From positions 4,774,001 through 4,838,000 of the forward strand of contig NZ_AP014862.1 in the NCBI RefSeq assembly GCF_002355475.1: DNA of 64,000 nucleotides, written 5' to 3'. This document shows positions 47,580 to 56,518 of this stretch, piece by piece; the first letter of the stretch is position 1; each line of letters starts with the position of its first letter. The position numbers and the translations under genes are program-made. Below the pieces are notes generated by a model, which was not told the origin of the DNA, searched no databases, and worked only from the letters and a program-made list of their open reading frames with translations. Origin of the DNA: Pseudomonas furukawaii (lineage in GTDB: Bacteria; Pseudomonadota; Gammaproteobacteria; Pseudomonadales; Pseudomonadaceae).

Positions 47580-48374
47580 CTACAAGAGCCGCCCTAATCG
47601 GCCAGGCTCCCAGCTGGTTATCACTAGCTCTCCAGTGACCTCCGCCTGCCCCTGCCGCTGATTGGTATTGCTGTAGCGAATGTCGGTCCGTTCGAGGTGG
47701 AAGCCCTGAAACACCCGCCGGATATCAGGATGGTCGTTGATACTGACCATCACCCTCCCCTTGCACCGCCGCATGAAATCGGCCATCCGCTCATAGTTCT
47801 CGAACGGGAAGTCGACACCGTATCCCTCCGTCTGCCAATACGGTGGATCTATGTAGAGGAAGGTGTGCGGCCGGTCGTAGCGTTCGGCGCAGTCCAGCCA
47901 GGGCAGATTCTCGACGTAGACGCCGGACAGGCGCTGCCAAGCGGCAGAGAGATTTTCCTCAATGCGCAGCAGGTTGATGGCCGGGCCGGTCGTGGCCGTG
48001 CCGAACGTCTGCCCGGACACCCTGCCACCGAAGGCATGGTGCTGCAGGTAGAAAAAGCGCGCGGCGCGCTGGATATCGGTCAGAGTCTCGGGGCGGGTCA
48101 TCTTCTGCCACTCGAAGATCTGGCGGCTGGAGAGGGCCCACTTGAACTGGCGCACGAATTCCTCAAGGTGGTTCTGCACCACCCGGTAGAGGCACACCAG
48201 GTCGCCGTTGATGTCGTTCAGCACCTCAGTGGGCGCCGGCATCGGGCGAAGGAAGAAGAGCGCAGCGCCGCCGGCAAACACCTCGACGTAGCACTCATGG
48301 GGCGGGAACAGCGGGATAAGGCGGTCGGCCAGGCGGCGCTTGCCGCCCATCCAGGGAACGATCGGATTGGTCAT
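47580..48374 (-). CDS. Phage-type DNA adenine methylase (D12 class)
   Basis: A 264-residue N6-adenine methyltransferase. The SAM site VPWMGGKRRLADRLIPLF with YVEVFAGGAALFF (about 6-45) and the catalytic FLYIDPPYWQTEGYG (DPPY, about 170-184) are clear. The sequence NQRQGQAEVTGELVITSWE fits the C-terminal part of Dam-like phage enzymes. ATG 48374 was chosen over an upstream TTG because AAAGG lies ten bases before it. It marks the left part of the prophage; it may protect phage DNA from restriction or control phage genes. Confidence 0.9.
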   Translation of the reverse strand: MTNPIVPWMGGKRRLADRLIPLFPPHECYVEVFAGGAALFFLRPMPAPTEVLNDINGDLVCLYRVVQNHLEEFVRQFKWALSSRQIFEWQKMTRPETLTDIQRAARFFYLQHHAFGGRVSGQTFGTATTGPAINLLRIEENLSAAWQRLSGVYVENLPWLDCAERYDRPHTFLYIDPPYWQTEGYGVDFPFENYERMADFMRRCKGRVMVSINDHPDIRRVFQGFHLERTDIRYSNTNQRQGQAEVTGELVITSWEPGRLGRLL

Positions 48375-48394
48375 TTTATGCAAGCCTTTACTGT

Positions 48395-48610
48395 ATGAAT
48401 ATCCAGTTGTTAGACTCGCCGCGCTTCGTGCACGAGGCGGGGAGCCTTGGCTGGGCTTGCAGGTACGGTCTGCGGGTTCAGCGGCCGGCTCTGGTGCTGG
48501 AACACCGGGGCCGGTCGCTTCTCATTGGTGAATCGCTTGAATGCTCGGGTGACAGCTATGAGCTGTTGCAGGACCAACCCCTCTATCGCAAGCCGGGGTT
48601 GAAATGCTAG
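48395..48610 (+). CDS. Small unknown phage protein
   Basis: A 71-residue frame, MNIQLLDSPRFVHEAGSLGW at the start, with RGRSLLIGESLECSGDSYEL in the middle. The composition is protein-like, but no ribosome binding site is evident and it starts only 20 bp from the divergent methylase gene. Read opposite to the lysis genes. Low confidence. Confidence 0.4.
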   Translation: MNIQLLDSPRFVHEAGSLGWACRYGLRVQRPALVLEHRGRSLLIGESLECSGDSYELLQDQPLYRKPGLKC

Positions 48611-48661
48611 CAATGCGCCTTCAGATAGAAGGCTCCGACAACGCAACACAAGGAAATGGAC

Positions 48662-48877
48662 ATGAGTGAAGTGACTATCGCGCTTGCAGCAAACACCAAC
48701 GCAAGCTACGAACATGCCAGCCCGACCCGAAAACGCTCTATTGCTGTTGCCGCCGCGCTTGAATTGATCGCTGCACGGGTTACCTCCGCGCCTGCTAATG
48801 GAACGCACCTGCAGGCTGAGCTGAACAACTTGAGTACATACGCCGATCAGATCCAGTCAGCCCTCGAAATCAAGTAA
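48662..48877 (+). CDS. Small unknown phage protein
   Basis: A 71-residue mostly helical protein, MSEVTIALAANTNASYEHAS at the start; ATG 48662 follows AAGGA at seven bases, better than the ATG two codons upstream. No domain recognised. It is in a rightward pair with the next gene. Confidence 0.6.
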   Translation: MSEVTIALAANTNASYEHASPTRKRSIAVAAALELIAARVTSAPANGTHLQAELNNLSTYADQIQSALEIK

Positions 48878-48941
48878 TGCTTTACGTTGTGCCGCACACA
48901 CACCAGCGGCACAACAATTTTTCAATTCAAGAGGCCGACGA

Positions 48942-49331
48942 ATGACATCCATCAACATGGAAGAAGCGCAAGCTATCGCAGGTGAGCTGCATCGCATGCA
49001 TGATGAAGTCGACAGCCTAATGAAAGAGACAGGTGATCGCCGAAGCTTCACCGATGCCGAGGTCGAATCACTCCAGAAACGACTGAAAGCAATTAAGGGG
49101 GAAATCAAGGCAGCTGCAAAGCACGGCACTCTCTCCCGGAAGAAATTTGCACTCACAGACCTCGAGCGTTGCTTCTTCGCGCCAGCAGTTCAAAGGGCGT
49201 CAGCCAGTTTTAGACTGACAATCAATGCAAATCCAAGAAAAGTTAGTTGGGTGAGCGGCCTATATGACGTAGCCGACGACTTGTCCTACTACCTCAACAA
49301 CCTCGAAACTTACCTCTCCGAAAATTCGTAA
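48942..49331 (+). CDS. Unknown helical phage protein
   Basis: A 129-residue protein, MTSINMEEAQAIAGELHRMH at the start, largely helical with a coiled-coil-like centre (VESLQKRLKAIKGEIKAAAK). AGAGG lies before the start. No membrane segment. Function unknown; it lies between the methylase and the lysis genes, a common place for prophage cargo. Confidence 0.65.
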   Translation: MTSINMEEAQAIAGELHRMHDEVDSLMKETGDRRSFTDAEVESLQKRLKAIKGEIKAAAKHGTLSRKKFALTDLERCFFAPAVQRASASFRLTINANPRKVSWVSGLYDVADDLSYYLNNLETYLSENS

Positions 49332-49347
49332 TGCATAGGCCCTATCC

Positions 49348-49857
49348 CTATCCCTTCACCCGGTCATAGGCCGCCTCACAGGCCCGGCCCGCTACCCCCC
49401 TTCTGTCAGCCTCGGCAGCATAGAATCGAACAGCCTCTCCGAGCCGGCCGAACAGCTCGGCTCGCACTCGGGCGGTGGCGCCGGCTGCCTGGCTGAGCTG
49501 GGCAGTGACGGCATTGCCGCAGGCTCGGCTGCGCTGCTCGAGATCCGCGTATCGCTGCTGCAGCCGCTGCAGAGCATCCCCAGCCCGATCAGCATCAGCC
49601 CGGGCAACCTCCAATTCCCCTTGTGCATTCTGTTCCACCTCGTCGGCCGCCCGCTGGCGGCGTTGCTCTTCAGTCCTGGCCTGGGCGACGGCGCGACGAT
49701 CGCGCTCCGAGACCTCCAGCCGATAGTCGGCCAGCTCGGACCGGGCGCCAGCGGCGTCGGCCTGGGCCCAGCTGACCCGCAACTGCTGCCCACCGCCCAC
49801 CAGGGCCAGCGCCAGCAGCCACCAGCACCAGGCCGGCACCACCTGTAGCGCGTTCAT
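49348..49857 (-). CDS. DUF2514/Rz-like inner-membrane spanin
   Basis: A 169-residue protein starting MNALQVVPAWCWWLLALALV at 49857. It has one N-terminal membrane helix (about 8-24) and a long coiled-coil ectodomain rich in Ala, Arg, Glu and Gln (about 30-130), the layout of an i-spanin (Rz), with family features of phage DUF2514. It overlaps the endolysin-like gene by an ATGA junction. I looked for an Rz1-like lipoprotein nested out of frame: none with a clear lipobox was seen. Confidence 0.78.
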   Translation of the reverse strand: MNALQVVPAWCWWLLALALVGGGQQLRVSWAQADAAGARSELADYRLEVSERDRRAVAQARTEEQRRQRAADEVEQNAQGELEVARADADRAGDALQRLQQRYADLEQRSRACGNAVTAQLSQAAGATARVRAELFGRLGEAVRFYAAEADRRGVAGRACEAAYDRVKG

Positions 49858-50372
49858 TGCTGCACCTCGGCCAGGGCCCGGGCATAGTTCCGCGCCCACT
49901 TCTGCCGCAGCTCGGCACGCTGGGCCGGAGTGCCCCGGTCAAACGCACCTGGGCGCCAGGTGCGCAGGTAGAGCTGCCAGGCCCCCTCCTCGTCACCAAG
50001 GCGCGGCAGGCGCGCCGGGTCTGTCCACAGCAGCAGCCGGGCCAGGCCGGCGGCGAGCACGTCGTCATGCTCGATGGCCGTCCACACCGACATGGCATCC
50101 GGCGAGACGCCGCGCACCGCGCACAGACCCACGGCCAGGTCGCGCACACGGTGATCGTGGTAGCGCAGCAGGCCGGAAACCATCCCGCCGCCACGCTCCG
50201 CCTGCCACAGCGACCTGGCCGGGCCGTTGCCGTGCTGGCGGCGGTACCGCAATTCGCTCTCCTGCATGGCAATGGCCAGCAGCATCGCCTCAGCCTGGGC
50301 GCCGGACATTGGCGCAGGCAGCAACGCCAACGCCTCGGCCACCGGGCCGCAGCGCAGTTCTCTCGGGGTCAT
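49854..50372 (-). CDS. Lysozyme-like endolysin
   Basis: A 172-residue lytic-transglycosylase/lysozyme-like protein. The putative catalytic Glu lies in LLAIAMQESELRYRRQH (about 31-47), the usual pattern for soluble lytic enzymes, followed by ARSLWQAERGGGMVSGLL. No signal peptide, so a holin would be needed; no holin was recognised. It overlaps the spanin-like gene and follows a terminator that separates it from the tail genes. Confidence 0.75.
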   Translation of the reverse strand: MTPRELRCGPVAEALALLPAPMSGAQAEAMLLAIAMQESELRYRRQHGNGPARSLWQAERGGGMVSGLLRYHDHRVRDLAVGLCAVRGVSPDAMSVWTAIEHDDVLAAGLARLLLWTDPARLPRLGDEEGAWQLYLRTWRPGAFDRGTPAQRAELRQKWARNYARALAEVQQ

Positions 50373-50388
50373 GGGAGTCTCCAGAATG

Positions 50389-50411
50389 AAAAACCCCGCC
50401 GGAGCGGGGTT
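50389..50411 (-). terminator. Terminator between tail genes and lysis genes
   Basis: ACCCCGC-CGGA-GCGGGGT hairpin followed on the minus strand by a T-run; it ends the tail transcript. Confidence 0.8.
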
Positions 50412-50428
50412 GGTGGTTCGGTCATCCG

Positions 50429-50785
50429 CTACTCAGCGGGGAGTTCGAGAGGCGGCTCAGTAGCCGCCTGGTCACGCTTCCCGGCCACATGCCGATAGGC
50501 GCTGGCCAGTGCCACGTAGAGGTCCTGGTAGGTCATCTGCCCCAGCACGGCGCCGGTTTCCGGGTGCAGCAGGTCGAACGACTCGCCGAGGTTGCCCGCA
50601 TTGACCGGCTCCACCAGGTTGCCCAGCGGTGTAATCAGCTCGCGACCATCCCCTAGAGCAATGACTTCTTCCTCGACAAAGGTCACCGAGGGATCACCCA
50701 GGTGCGGGCGCGGGTTGTTGACACCAAGGTAGCCGCAGCGCACCCAACGGGTGCCGGCGACGGCGCTTTCCTGATAGTCGGGCAC
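50429..50785 (-). CDS. Phage protein downstream of tail fibre
   Basis: A 118-residue protein, MPDYQESAVAGTRWVRCGYL at the start. Contains VTFVEEEVIALGDGRELITP and a Tyr-rich helix YQDLYVALASAYRHVAGK. It follows the fibre gene by 3 bp, the normal place of a fibre assembly protein or fibre-associated subunit, but no family is recognised. Confidence 0.7.
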   Translation of the reverse strand: MPDYQESAVAGTRWVRCGYLGVNNPRPHLGDPSVTFVEEEVIALGDGRELITPLGNLVEPVNAGNLGESFDLLHPETGAVLGQMTYQDLYVALASAYRHVAGKRDQAATEPPLELPAE

Positions 50786-50788
50786 GGT

Positions 50789-52744
50789 TTACTCCTCGTA
50801 GGTAATCAGCACGGTGAACGGCTTGGACAGGATGTTGGCCGAGTTGCTGGCGATGCACGACACCGTGACGTTGGTTGCATCGAAGCCGGTGCCGGCCTGA
50901 TAGCCCGCGACCGGGTGGTTGGTCGGAATACCCTTGCCGGCCTCGTAGAAGATCGTCACCCGCACGTCTAGTATCTTCGAGCTGGTCAGGCCGTGCGCCA
51001 CGGTGACCGCGTTCCCTTGGGCAGCGGCGGTGGTGCCGGTGAGCTTCTTCTGCTTGATCGCTGGAGCATCGGTGCCCAGCTTGGTGTAGCCGTTGAGGGT
51101 GGCGCCGGTGGCGTTGCTCAGCAGGACCGTCAGGCCGCTACGCACCAGCTGCACCTCACCTTGGTCAGCCGCCAAGGTGATGTTGTTGTTACCCGTCGAG
51201 CCCTTGCCGACATAACCGAGGCGGACCGGGGAAGACTGGTTGTCGTAGAAGGTCTGATAGATGGCATTCACCCCAGCCGGGGCGTACATACGAATGCTCT
51301 CGATGGAGCCTTTGGTTTGTAGCTGCCCCGATTCGATGACGGTAACGCCGTAAACACTGACCTTGGTCGAGCTGACTTCGACGCGGTAGGGCGCGACCCA
51401 CGGCGACGCGCCATAGCCCATATACACGTACTCCACCACCCCCGCCGTCCCGTAACCGCCAATGCCGGCCTGAGTGGTTCCACCATCCACATAGGACAGC
51501 CCGCGCGCCCAGCCGGAACCGTAGTTGTCCGCCTCGTAGACGATCTGCGCCGACATATTGAGCTGAACGGCAGAAATCGTGCCGGTGAAAGTCGCACCGG
51601 ACAGACTGGCCTTGGTCGCCGGGTCGAAGTTGTGGGTGGTGTACACCTCGCCCCAGCCGGTTGGACCGGAAGGGTCGCCCACCGAGCGGAAGAACAGTCG
51701 CCCCAGGCGGGCAGCCAGTTGCTGCTCGATAGAGCCCGTGACGCCTATCGTAATCCCGCCGCAGATAGTCGCCCCCAGCGGGCCGTCGCCGGAGGCCCGA
51801 AGGAAACGCGAGCCGAGCACGGTGGCGAAGTCTGCGGTGCCGGCGGCCGACATCAGGTTGGCGTAACCGGTGGTCAGTACGCGGCCCGACGTGCTGTCTG
51901 TGGTGCCGGTGACCTTGACTAGATCGTTGGTGCGCCACAGCCGCTCACTGGTGGTATCGCTGGCCGAGGTGGTGGCATCGCGGGTGGCCGCAGTGCCGAG
52001 ACCAAGGGTTGCCCGTGCCGCAGGTGCATCGGCATCGTCCACCAACGAGCGACCAAACACGGTGAAGTCGGCCAGAGCCAGCGCGCCCGCACCGGTGAAG
52101 TAAGGCAACTTGTTGGCCGAGCCCGTCAAGTCGGCGAAGGCGCTCAGGTTGGCGTTGGCGTCCTGCTTGCCGGCCGGATCAAAGTTGCCGTCATGCCAGA
52201 GCGCACGCCGGCTGGACCACACGCCGTTGGCGTGCTGAGCGCGCACGTAGTAGCCCTCTGCGCCTGCGCTCGATACGACGCCACCGATCTGGAACTTGCG
52301 GTCCACCCCCCAATATTTCAGGGTCAGGTACGGCCCCCACGACGGCATCAGGTTGCTCGCCGCGTTGATCGAGTAAAGCCCGCCCGGCTGGCCGACGGTG
52401 TCCGGGTCTTGGATTGGCCCATCGCCGAGCAGGCCGCCGTCACCGACACGGGTGACGCGCCCAGCAGTGGTGTCGGTGCTGCTGGTGGTCTTCACCAGGT
52501 CATTGGTGCGCCAGAGCAGGCCGTCAGGCTGTCCGGTAGGCCCGGAGGTCACCCCGTAGTCAGCCGCCGCGCCCAGCCCAAGGCTGCCCTTGGTCGGCAG
52601 ATTCATCGGGTAGCTGACTATGGTGCCCGAGGAGTTGGTTACGTACTGGTCGTAACCATTGCCCACGCGCACCAGGTAGATCGCATTGGGCTCCAGCGCA
52701 CCCGGCAAGCTGGCCACCACCTTGTACAGCTTGAGTTCCGCCAT
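50789..52744 (-). CDS. Tail fibre protein
   Basis: A 651-residue receptor-binding candidate. The N-terminus MAELKLYKVVASLPGALEPN matches that of the next protein upstream (52749-53315). The middle has repeated units typical of prophage fibres, such as LWRTNDLVKTTSSTD and LWRTNDLVKVTGTTD with TGRVs after them, and GTAATRDATTSASD; the C-terminus holds PTNHPVAGYQAGTGF and ends in strands. Such Gly/Thr/Ser-rich beta-helical trimers bind cell-surface polysaccharide. The host specificity cannot be told. Confidence 0.85.
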   Translation of the reverse strand: MAELKLYKVVASLPGALEPNAIYLVRVGNGYDQYVTNSSGTIVSYPMNLPTKGSLGLGAAADYGVTSGPTGQPDGLLWRTNDLVKTTSSTDTTAGRVTRVGDGGLLGDGPIQDPDTVGQPGGLYSINAASNLMPSWGPYLTLKYWGVDRKFQIGGVVSSAGAEGYYVRAQHANGVWSSRRALWHDGNFDPAGKQDANANLSAFADLTGSANKLPYFTGAGALALADFTVFGRSLVDDADAPAARATLGLGTAATRDATTSASDTTSERLWRTNDLVKVTGTTDSTSGRVLTTGYANLMSAAGTADFATVLGSRFLRASGDGPLGATICGGITIGVTGSIEQQLAARLGRLFFRSVGDPSGPTGWGEVYTTHNFDPATKASLSGATFTGTISAVQLNMSAQIVYEADNYGSGWARGLSYVDGGTTQAGIGGYGTAGVVEYVYMGYGASPWVAPYRVEVSSTKVSVYGVTVIESGQLQTKGSIESIRMYAPAGVNAIYQTFYDNQSSPVRLGYVGKGSTGNNNITLAADQGEVQLVRSGLTVLLSNATGATLNGYTKLGTDAPAIKQKKLTGTTAAAQGNAVTVAHGLTSSKILDVRVTIFYEAGKGIPTNHPVAGYQAGTGFDATNVTVSCIASNSANILSKPFTVLITYEE

Positions 52745-52748
52745 GGGA

Positions 52749-53315
52749 TCACCAGTTCGTGCCAGTCCACTCTGCGGGGATAGGGCTGCCGTTGAAGCGC
52801 AGCAGGCCGCCGGACTCGCTGAATTTGTCGAGGGTCGCCTTGTTGGCGTGGCTGTGAGCCTGACTCACTGCCGTATCGATCTGCGCCGGGGTGGAGGTGG
52901 GCTTGCCCTGGATCGCGTCCCAGGTCAGGGTCACGTCCATGGATTCGTACTCGGCCACCTTCAACCAGGTGGTGGTCGCCGGGTTCCAGGCGTAGAGCGC
53001 GGCACCCGAAGTGACGGTGGGGTCCGCGCTGGCGTCCTGCACCAGGACGAACACGGCCTGATCCAGGGTCGGCTCCAGGGCGTCCCGGGCCGCGATATCG
53101 GCCACGAACAACACGGGCGCCCCCGCGCTGGGCAAGCCGGCCAGCGCCTCGCTGATCAGGGTGTTGATCATTGCGCTGTTGCCGATGGACCGGGCCTCGC
53201 CGGCGGCGTTGGTCAGGTAGGACTCGGCGTAGGTGCCGTTCTCGACGTAGTAGAAGGCGTCAGCCTCCAGGCTGCCTGGCAGCGACGCGACCTTGAAGAA
53301 CTTGAGCAGGGCCAT
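52749..53315 (-). CDS. Fibre-associated / adaptor protein with shared N-terminal domain
   Basis: A 188-residue protein. Its N-terminus (MALLKFFKVASLPGSLEADA) is homologous by eye to that of the fibre, pointing to a common attachment domain. The C-terminus VSQAHSHANKATLDKFSESG is the His-containing segment that often occurs in phage fibre necks. It probably joins the fibre to the tail tip. Confidence 0.75.
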   Translation of the reverse strand: MALLKFFKVASLPGSLEADAFYYVENGTYAESYLTNAAGEARSIGNSAMINTLISEALAGLPSAGAPVLFVADIAARDALEPTLDQAVFVLVQDASADPTVTSGAALYAWNPATTTWLKVAEYESMDVTLTWDAIQGKPTSTPAQIDTAVSQAHSHANKATLDKFSESGGLLRFNGSPIPAEWTGTNW

Positions 53316-53342
53316 AGGGCCTCCTGTTTCAGGGATTGAGGG

Positions 53343-53540
53343 TTACCACTCGCGGGACTGCCATTCGGCAGCGCCACCACCGGGCGGGCCCGGCGGGCCC
53401 TGGCCACCAGCCGCGACCACCAGGGTCTCGGGGTGCTCCAGAGTGACGGCGTACTGCTCGCCGCCCTCGACCAGGGCGGCGGCGGCCTGCGCCTCCACCA
53501 CCAGGACGAAAGCCTCGACGGTCTGGGGCGTGTCGTTCAT
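53343..53540 (-). CDS. Small collagen-motif phage protein
   Basis: A 65-residue protein starting MNDTPQTVEAFVLVVEAQAA at 53540, overlapping the previous stop by 4 bp. The C-terminal half has GQGPPGPPGGG, a short collagen-like Gly-Pro run, often found in phage fibre or tip proteins. Confidence 0.7.
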   Translation of the reverse strand: MNDTPQTVEAFVLVVEAQAAAALVEGGEQYAVTLEHPETLVVAAGGQGPPGPPGGGAAEWQSREW

Positions 53541-54124
53541 AGGGTCACCTGAGGCGAAACGGTCACGGGGCCCTCTACCCAACGCAGCACACTGCCGTCG
53601 GCGAAGGTCACCTCGAGGTCGTAGACCGCCGCAGCAGCCGGCAGAGCCCCGGTCTGCACCGCCGAGATCTCGCGCCGAATGGTCCCGGCCTGCTCGATGA
53701 CCAGACCCTGTCCTGGGCCGGAGCCCAGTTCGAGCAGGAGCTGGCCGCCCGGACGGTCTCGGATCTGCATTCGTGCGGTGCAACTGATGAGGTCGACCGG
53801 AGCCAGATAGATCAGTTGCCCGCCCGCCGGCCGCTGGCCAACGGCGGACAGGGTGTTGATCTCCAGGGTGTTTTCATCCACACGCAGCGCCTGCCACGGG
53901 CGGCCAGTGACGGGCTGACGGTTGATCTCCGGCCACTGCTGGACACCCACCACCCACACCGGCCACTCCGATGGCACGCCGTGATCCGGCACCACCAGCC
54001 GAACCGGAGCCACCGCCTGAATGCTCTGGATGTCGCGGTAGACGCGCGTCGGCTGGCTCAGCCGGAGCACATCGCGAAACGTCGCGCCCTGAAACAGACG
54101 CAGGGGTACACAGGCCGGCTGCAT
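53537..54124 (-). CDS. Tail-tip / baseplate protein, unknown
   Basis: About 195 residues from the ATG at 54124 (MQPACVPLRLFQGATFRDVL; GGAG nine bases upstream). Strand-rich with PVRLVVPDHGVPSEWPVW and PGGQLLLELGSGPGQGLV, ending DGSVLRWVEGPVTVSPQV. No family name recognised; it lies in a string of overlapping tail-tip genes, hence probably a structural protein. Confidence 0.72.
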   Translation of the reverse strand: MQPACVPLRLFQGATFRDVLRLSQPTRVYRDIQSIQAVAPVRLVVPDHGVPSEWPVWVVGVQQWPEINRQPVTGRPWQALRVDENTLEINTLSAVGQRPAGGQLIYLAPVDLISCTARMQIRDRPGGQLLLELGSGPGQGLVIEQAGTIRREISAVQTGALPAAAAVYDLEVTFADGSVLRWVEGPVTVSPQVTL

Positions 54125-54160
54125 GGCTGGCTTCTCCAGTGGCAATTGGTCAGGGGGTGA

Positions 54161-54847
54161 TCAGGGGTAGTAGTACTGGCCGATATCGACGATTTCGATG
54201 GTCGCCGCCCACGGGGAGCCGCGCAGGCGCAGCCGGTAGGTCGTTTCACCGGGCAGGGTCACAATGTAGGGCGACTGCTCAGGACGCTCCGCAGTGGCGC
54301 CATCCGGTAGCAGGAAGGCCCATGCGCCCGCCACGTCGATGTTCAGCACCTGAGGCGCCCAACTGCAGTCCAGCTCGATGTCCGTGTCGTAGGCGCGCTG
54401 CGGGCGATCCAGGAACGAGAAGGCCTGCATCTGTAGCGTGCAGGTATCCGAATCCGGCTCCCAGCGCCAGGTGATGCCCTGCTCATCCACCACCAGCAGG
54501 TTCTCCTCAACGCGCACAACCCCGCGCGGGGAGGTGGCAGCAGCCGTGGCAGCGGCGGCCGTGAAACGGGCCGCGATGCGCGTACCCGTCGGCCAGTCGA
54601 GCGGCTGGCTGTTCACGCCGCGCTGCAAGGTACCGTCGCCGAACACACGCACGATCTCCCAGGCCGTTTCCACGCCACCGCCCACGGCGGCCAGCGTCAG
54701 CTCCATGTAGAACTCGTCCCGGCCGAGCAGGTCCGTGATCTCGGCCAGGCGCTCCGGCGGGGCCAGGTCCTCGATCACGCCGCCCCCCGAGGCCGACAGC
54801 GGCGCTACCGTGGCGGCGTTCCAGTTATCGATGAATCGCTGGGTCAT
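54161..54847 (-). CDS. Phage tail-tip structural protein, unknown
   Basis: A 228-residue protein starting MTQRFIDNWNAATVAPLSAS. The second half has many strands (YDTDIELDCSWAPQVLNIDV, YRLRLRGSPWAATIEIVDIG). No motif recognised. It lies between two larger tail proteins with short gaps. Confidence 0.72.
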   Translation of the reverse strand: MTQRFIDNWNAATVAPLSASGGGVIEDLAPPERLAEITDLLGRDEFYMELTLAAVGGGVETAWEIVRVFGDGTLQRGVNSQPLDWPTGTRIAARFTAAAATAAATSPRGVVRVEENLLVVDEQGITWRWEPDSDTCTLQMQAFSFLDRPQRAYDTDIELDCSWAPQVLNIDVAGAWAFLLPDGATAERPEQSPYIVTLPGETTYRLRLRGSPWAATIEIVDIGQYYYP

Positions 54848-54856
54848 GGGGTCTCC

Positions 54857-56518
54857 TCAAATCCAGCAGGGGCCATCGAACGCCCCGGAGGCGTCGGTGA
54901 CGATGATTTTCTTCTTCGGTTCGTAGGTCGAGACACGGGTGTAGATCTCGTTCTGCCCCTCTCCATCCCAGGAAGCACCGGTCGCCAGAACACGCGTCGT
55001 GTAGGCCTCGAATACCTGGGCCGACTCATTCCTGAGGCTGACACCAACGGCCACCACCTGATTGCAGTGACGCTGGACGGAGAACACCGCGTCCTCCCAG
55101 CCAGTCAGGCTGTCCAGCCTCCAGATCCATCGACCGTTGTAGAGGTGCGAGTCAGGCCGCGACGCGCTCGTTAACAGAGGCCCCGAGAACGCCCGCGGAC
55201 CGAACTGGCTCCCGCCCGGATAGTCCACCGTGTGCTCCAGTGTTTGAGCACCACGGATCTCCAGCCTCGCCGTCGTGGTCAGTGTCCAGTGATCCTCGGC
55301 GGCAACGTCGCTGCCACGCCGCTCAGTGCCGGACTGGGCCGCGCTCCATGTCACGCGCTCCACCTCTACGCCATCCAGGCGAATCACCCAGTCCACCGTC
55401 GTGTAGGAGTTGGTCGGCCTGCTCATCTCCCAGACCAGCGTGCTCGGCGTGCTGTCGCTGTAGAGGTACCCACTGGACGTGAAGGTGAATTCGGGGAAGC
55501 TCCCGGTGCAGGAGCTCTCGGCCGACAGCGTGAAGGTGCGAATCTCGTCGAGCTCATCGAACACCACCGTGACGATCCGCCCCGCCCAACGCTCAACCAC
55601 GTCAGGGCTGCCGATCGACACGTCCTCGCGGCCTTCGCCGGCGCCGACGTAGTTCAGGCCGGTGTACCAGGTTCGGGTGACCATGTTCCCGCTTCCCGGG
55701 GGTAGCTCGATGACGTCGGACTCCGCCTCAAACACCCACCCCTTCAGCTCGCTACGCGGCCCCTCCTCCTCCCATTTCGGGAAACAGTCCGCACGGGTGT
55801 AGAGAACCTCCAGCACCGGCGTGAACGTCGGCCCATTGCCCTCCAGGGTCAGGAGCAGGTAGCCAATGGGAAACGCCGATCGGGTACCCGTGAAGTTCCA
55901 ACGGTTGCGGATGTAGACGATGACCCGCCGACCGTCGCTGGAAATGGAATTGATCCCCAACTGAAACAGCGAATTGACGGGCGGCTCATACGTCGGTATC
56001 GCAGCCTGGCCGATATCCTCCAGAGTGCCGGAGAACTCCACCGGCGCCGATGGCGCGTCATCAAGGTAGCCAAACGGAAGCACTCGAAAGTTGAAGGTGG
56101 CGGCCTCGCCGGGGGTCACCTCGCCACCGGTAAAGCTGGTAGCGCCATACGTCCGCACCAGCCAGCGCTTGCCGGCCGGGTCGATACAAACCCACCCACC
56201 CAAGGCCTGACCGAACAGATGCAGGCTGCCGCCAGAGATCAGCGCGTAGTTCTGCCAGGCCCGGCCCTCGGCCAGCTCCGCCGCCAGCTGCTCCTCGGTC
56301 AGTGGTACCGCACCGATGCCGGGGGCCTGCAGCAGGTGGGTATCGCCCAGCGAGTCGATATCCCCGCCGAGGGGTGTCGACGGTGCACTGAAAGGCAATG
56401 TGCGCTTCACACCATTGATGGTGATCTTCGGATTGTACGATCCACCCTCTGCCAGGCCGTGCCAGGTGAAACCGAACGTCTCGATCTCATCCAGGGGATG
56501 AAAGTGGCTTTCGATCAT
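54857..56518 (-). CDS. Large phage tail-tip protein, unknown
   Basis: A 553-residue beta-rich protein. MIESHFHPLDEIETFGFTWH begins it; later segments include INSISSDGRRVIVYIRNRWN and RDSAQVFEAYTTR-like strands. No recognised catalytic or membrane motif. The size and place between the hub-like gene and the fibre suggest a tip or side-fibre support. The start overlaps the preceding gene (ATGA). Confidence 0.72.
   Translation of the reverse strand: MIESHFHPLDEIETFGFTWHGLAEGGSYNPKITINGVKRTLPFSAPSTPLGGDIDSLGDTHLLQAPGIGAVPLTEEQLAAELAEGRAWQNYALISGGSLHLFGQALGGWVCIDPAGKRWLVRTYGATSFTGGEVTPGEAATFNFRVLPFGYLDDAPSAPVEFSGTLEDIGQAAIPTYEPPVNSLFQLGINSISSDGRRVIVYIRNRWNFTGTRSAFPIGYLLLTLEGNGPTFTPVLEVLYTRADCFPKWEEEGPRSELKGWVFEAESDVIELPPGSGNMVTRTWYTGLNYVGAGEGREDVSIGSPDVVERWAGRIVTVVFDELDEIRTFTLSAESSCTGSFPEFTFTSSGYLYSDSTPSTLVWEMSRPTNSYTTVDWVIRLDGVEVERVTWSAAQSGTERRGSDVAAEDHWTLTTTARLEIRGAQTLEHTVDYPGGSQFGPRAFSGPLLTSASRPDSHLYNGRWIWRLDSLTGWEDAVFSVQRHCNQVVAVGVSLRNESAQVFEAYTTRVLATGASWDGEGQNEIYTRVSTYEPKKKIIVTDASGAFDGPCWI

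Noticed and set aside
49348-49857. Nested Rz1-like lipoprotein in the spanin gene
   Set aside because: Looked for an out-of-frame lipobox; the overlapping frame (49392-49793) contains Cys but no convincing signal peptide.
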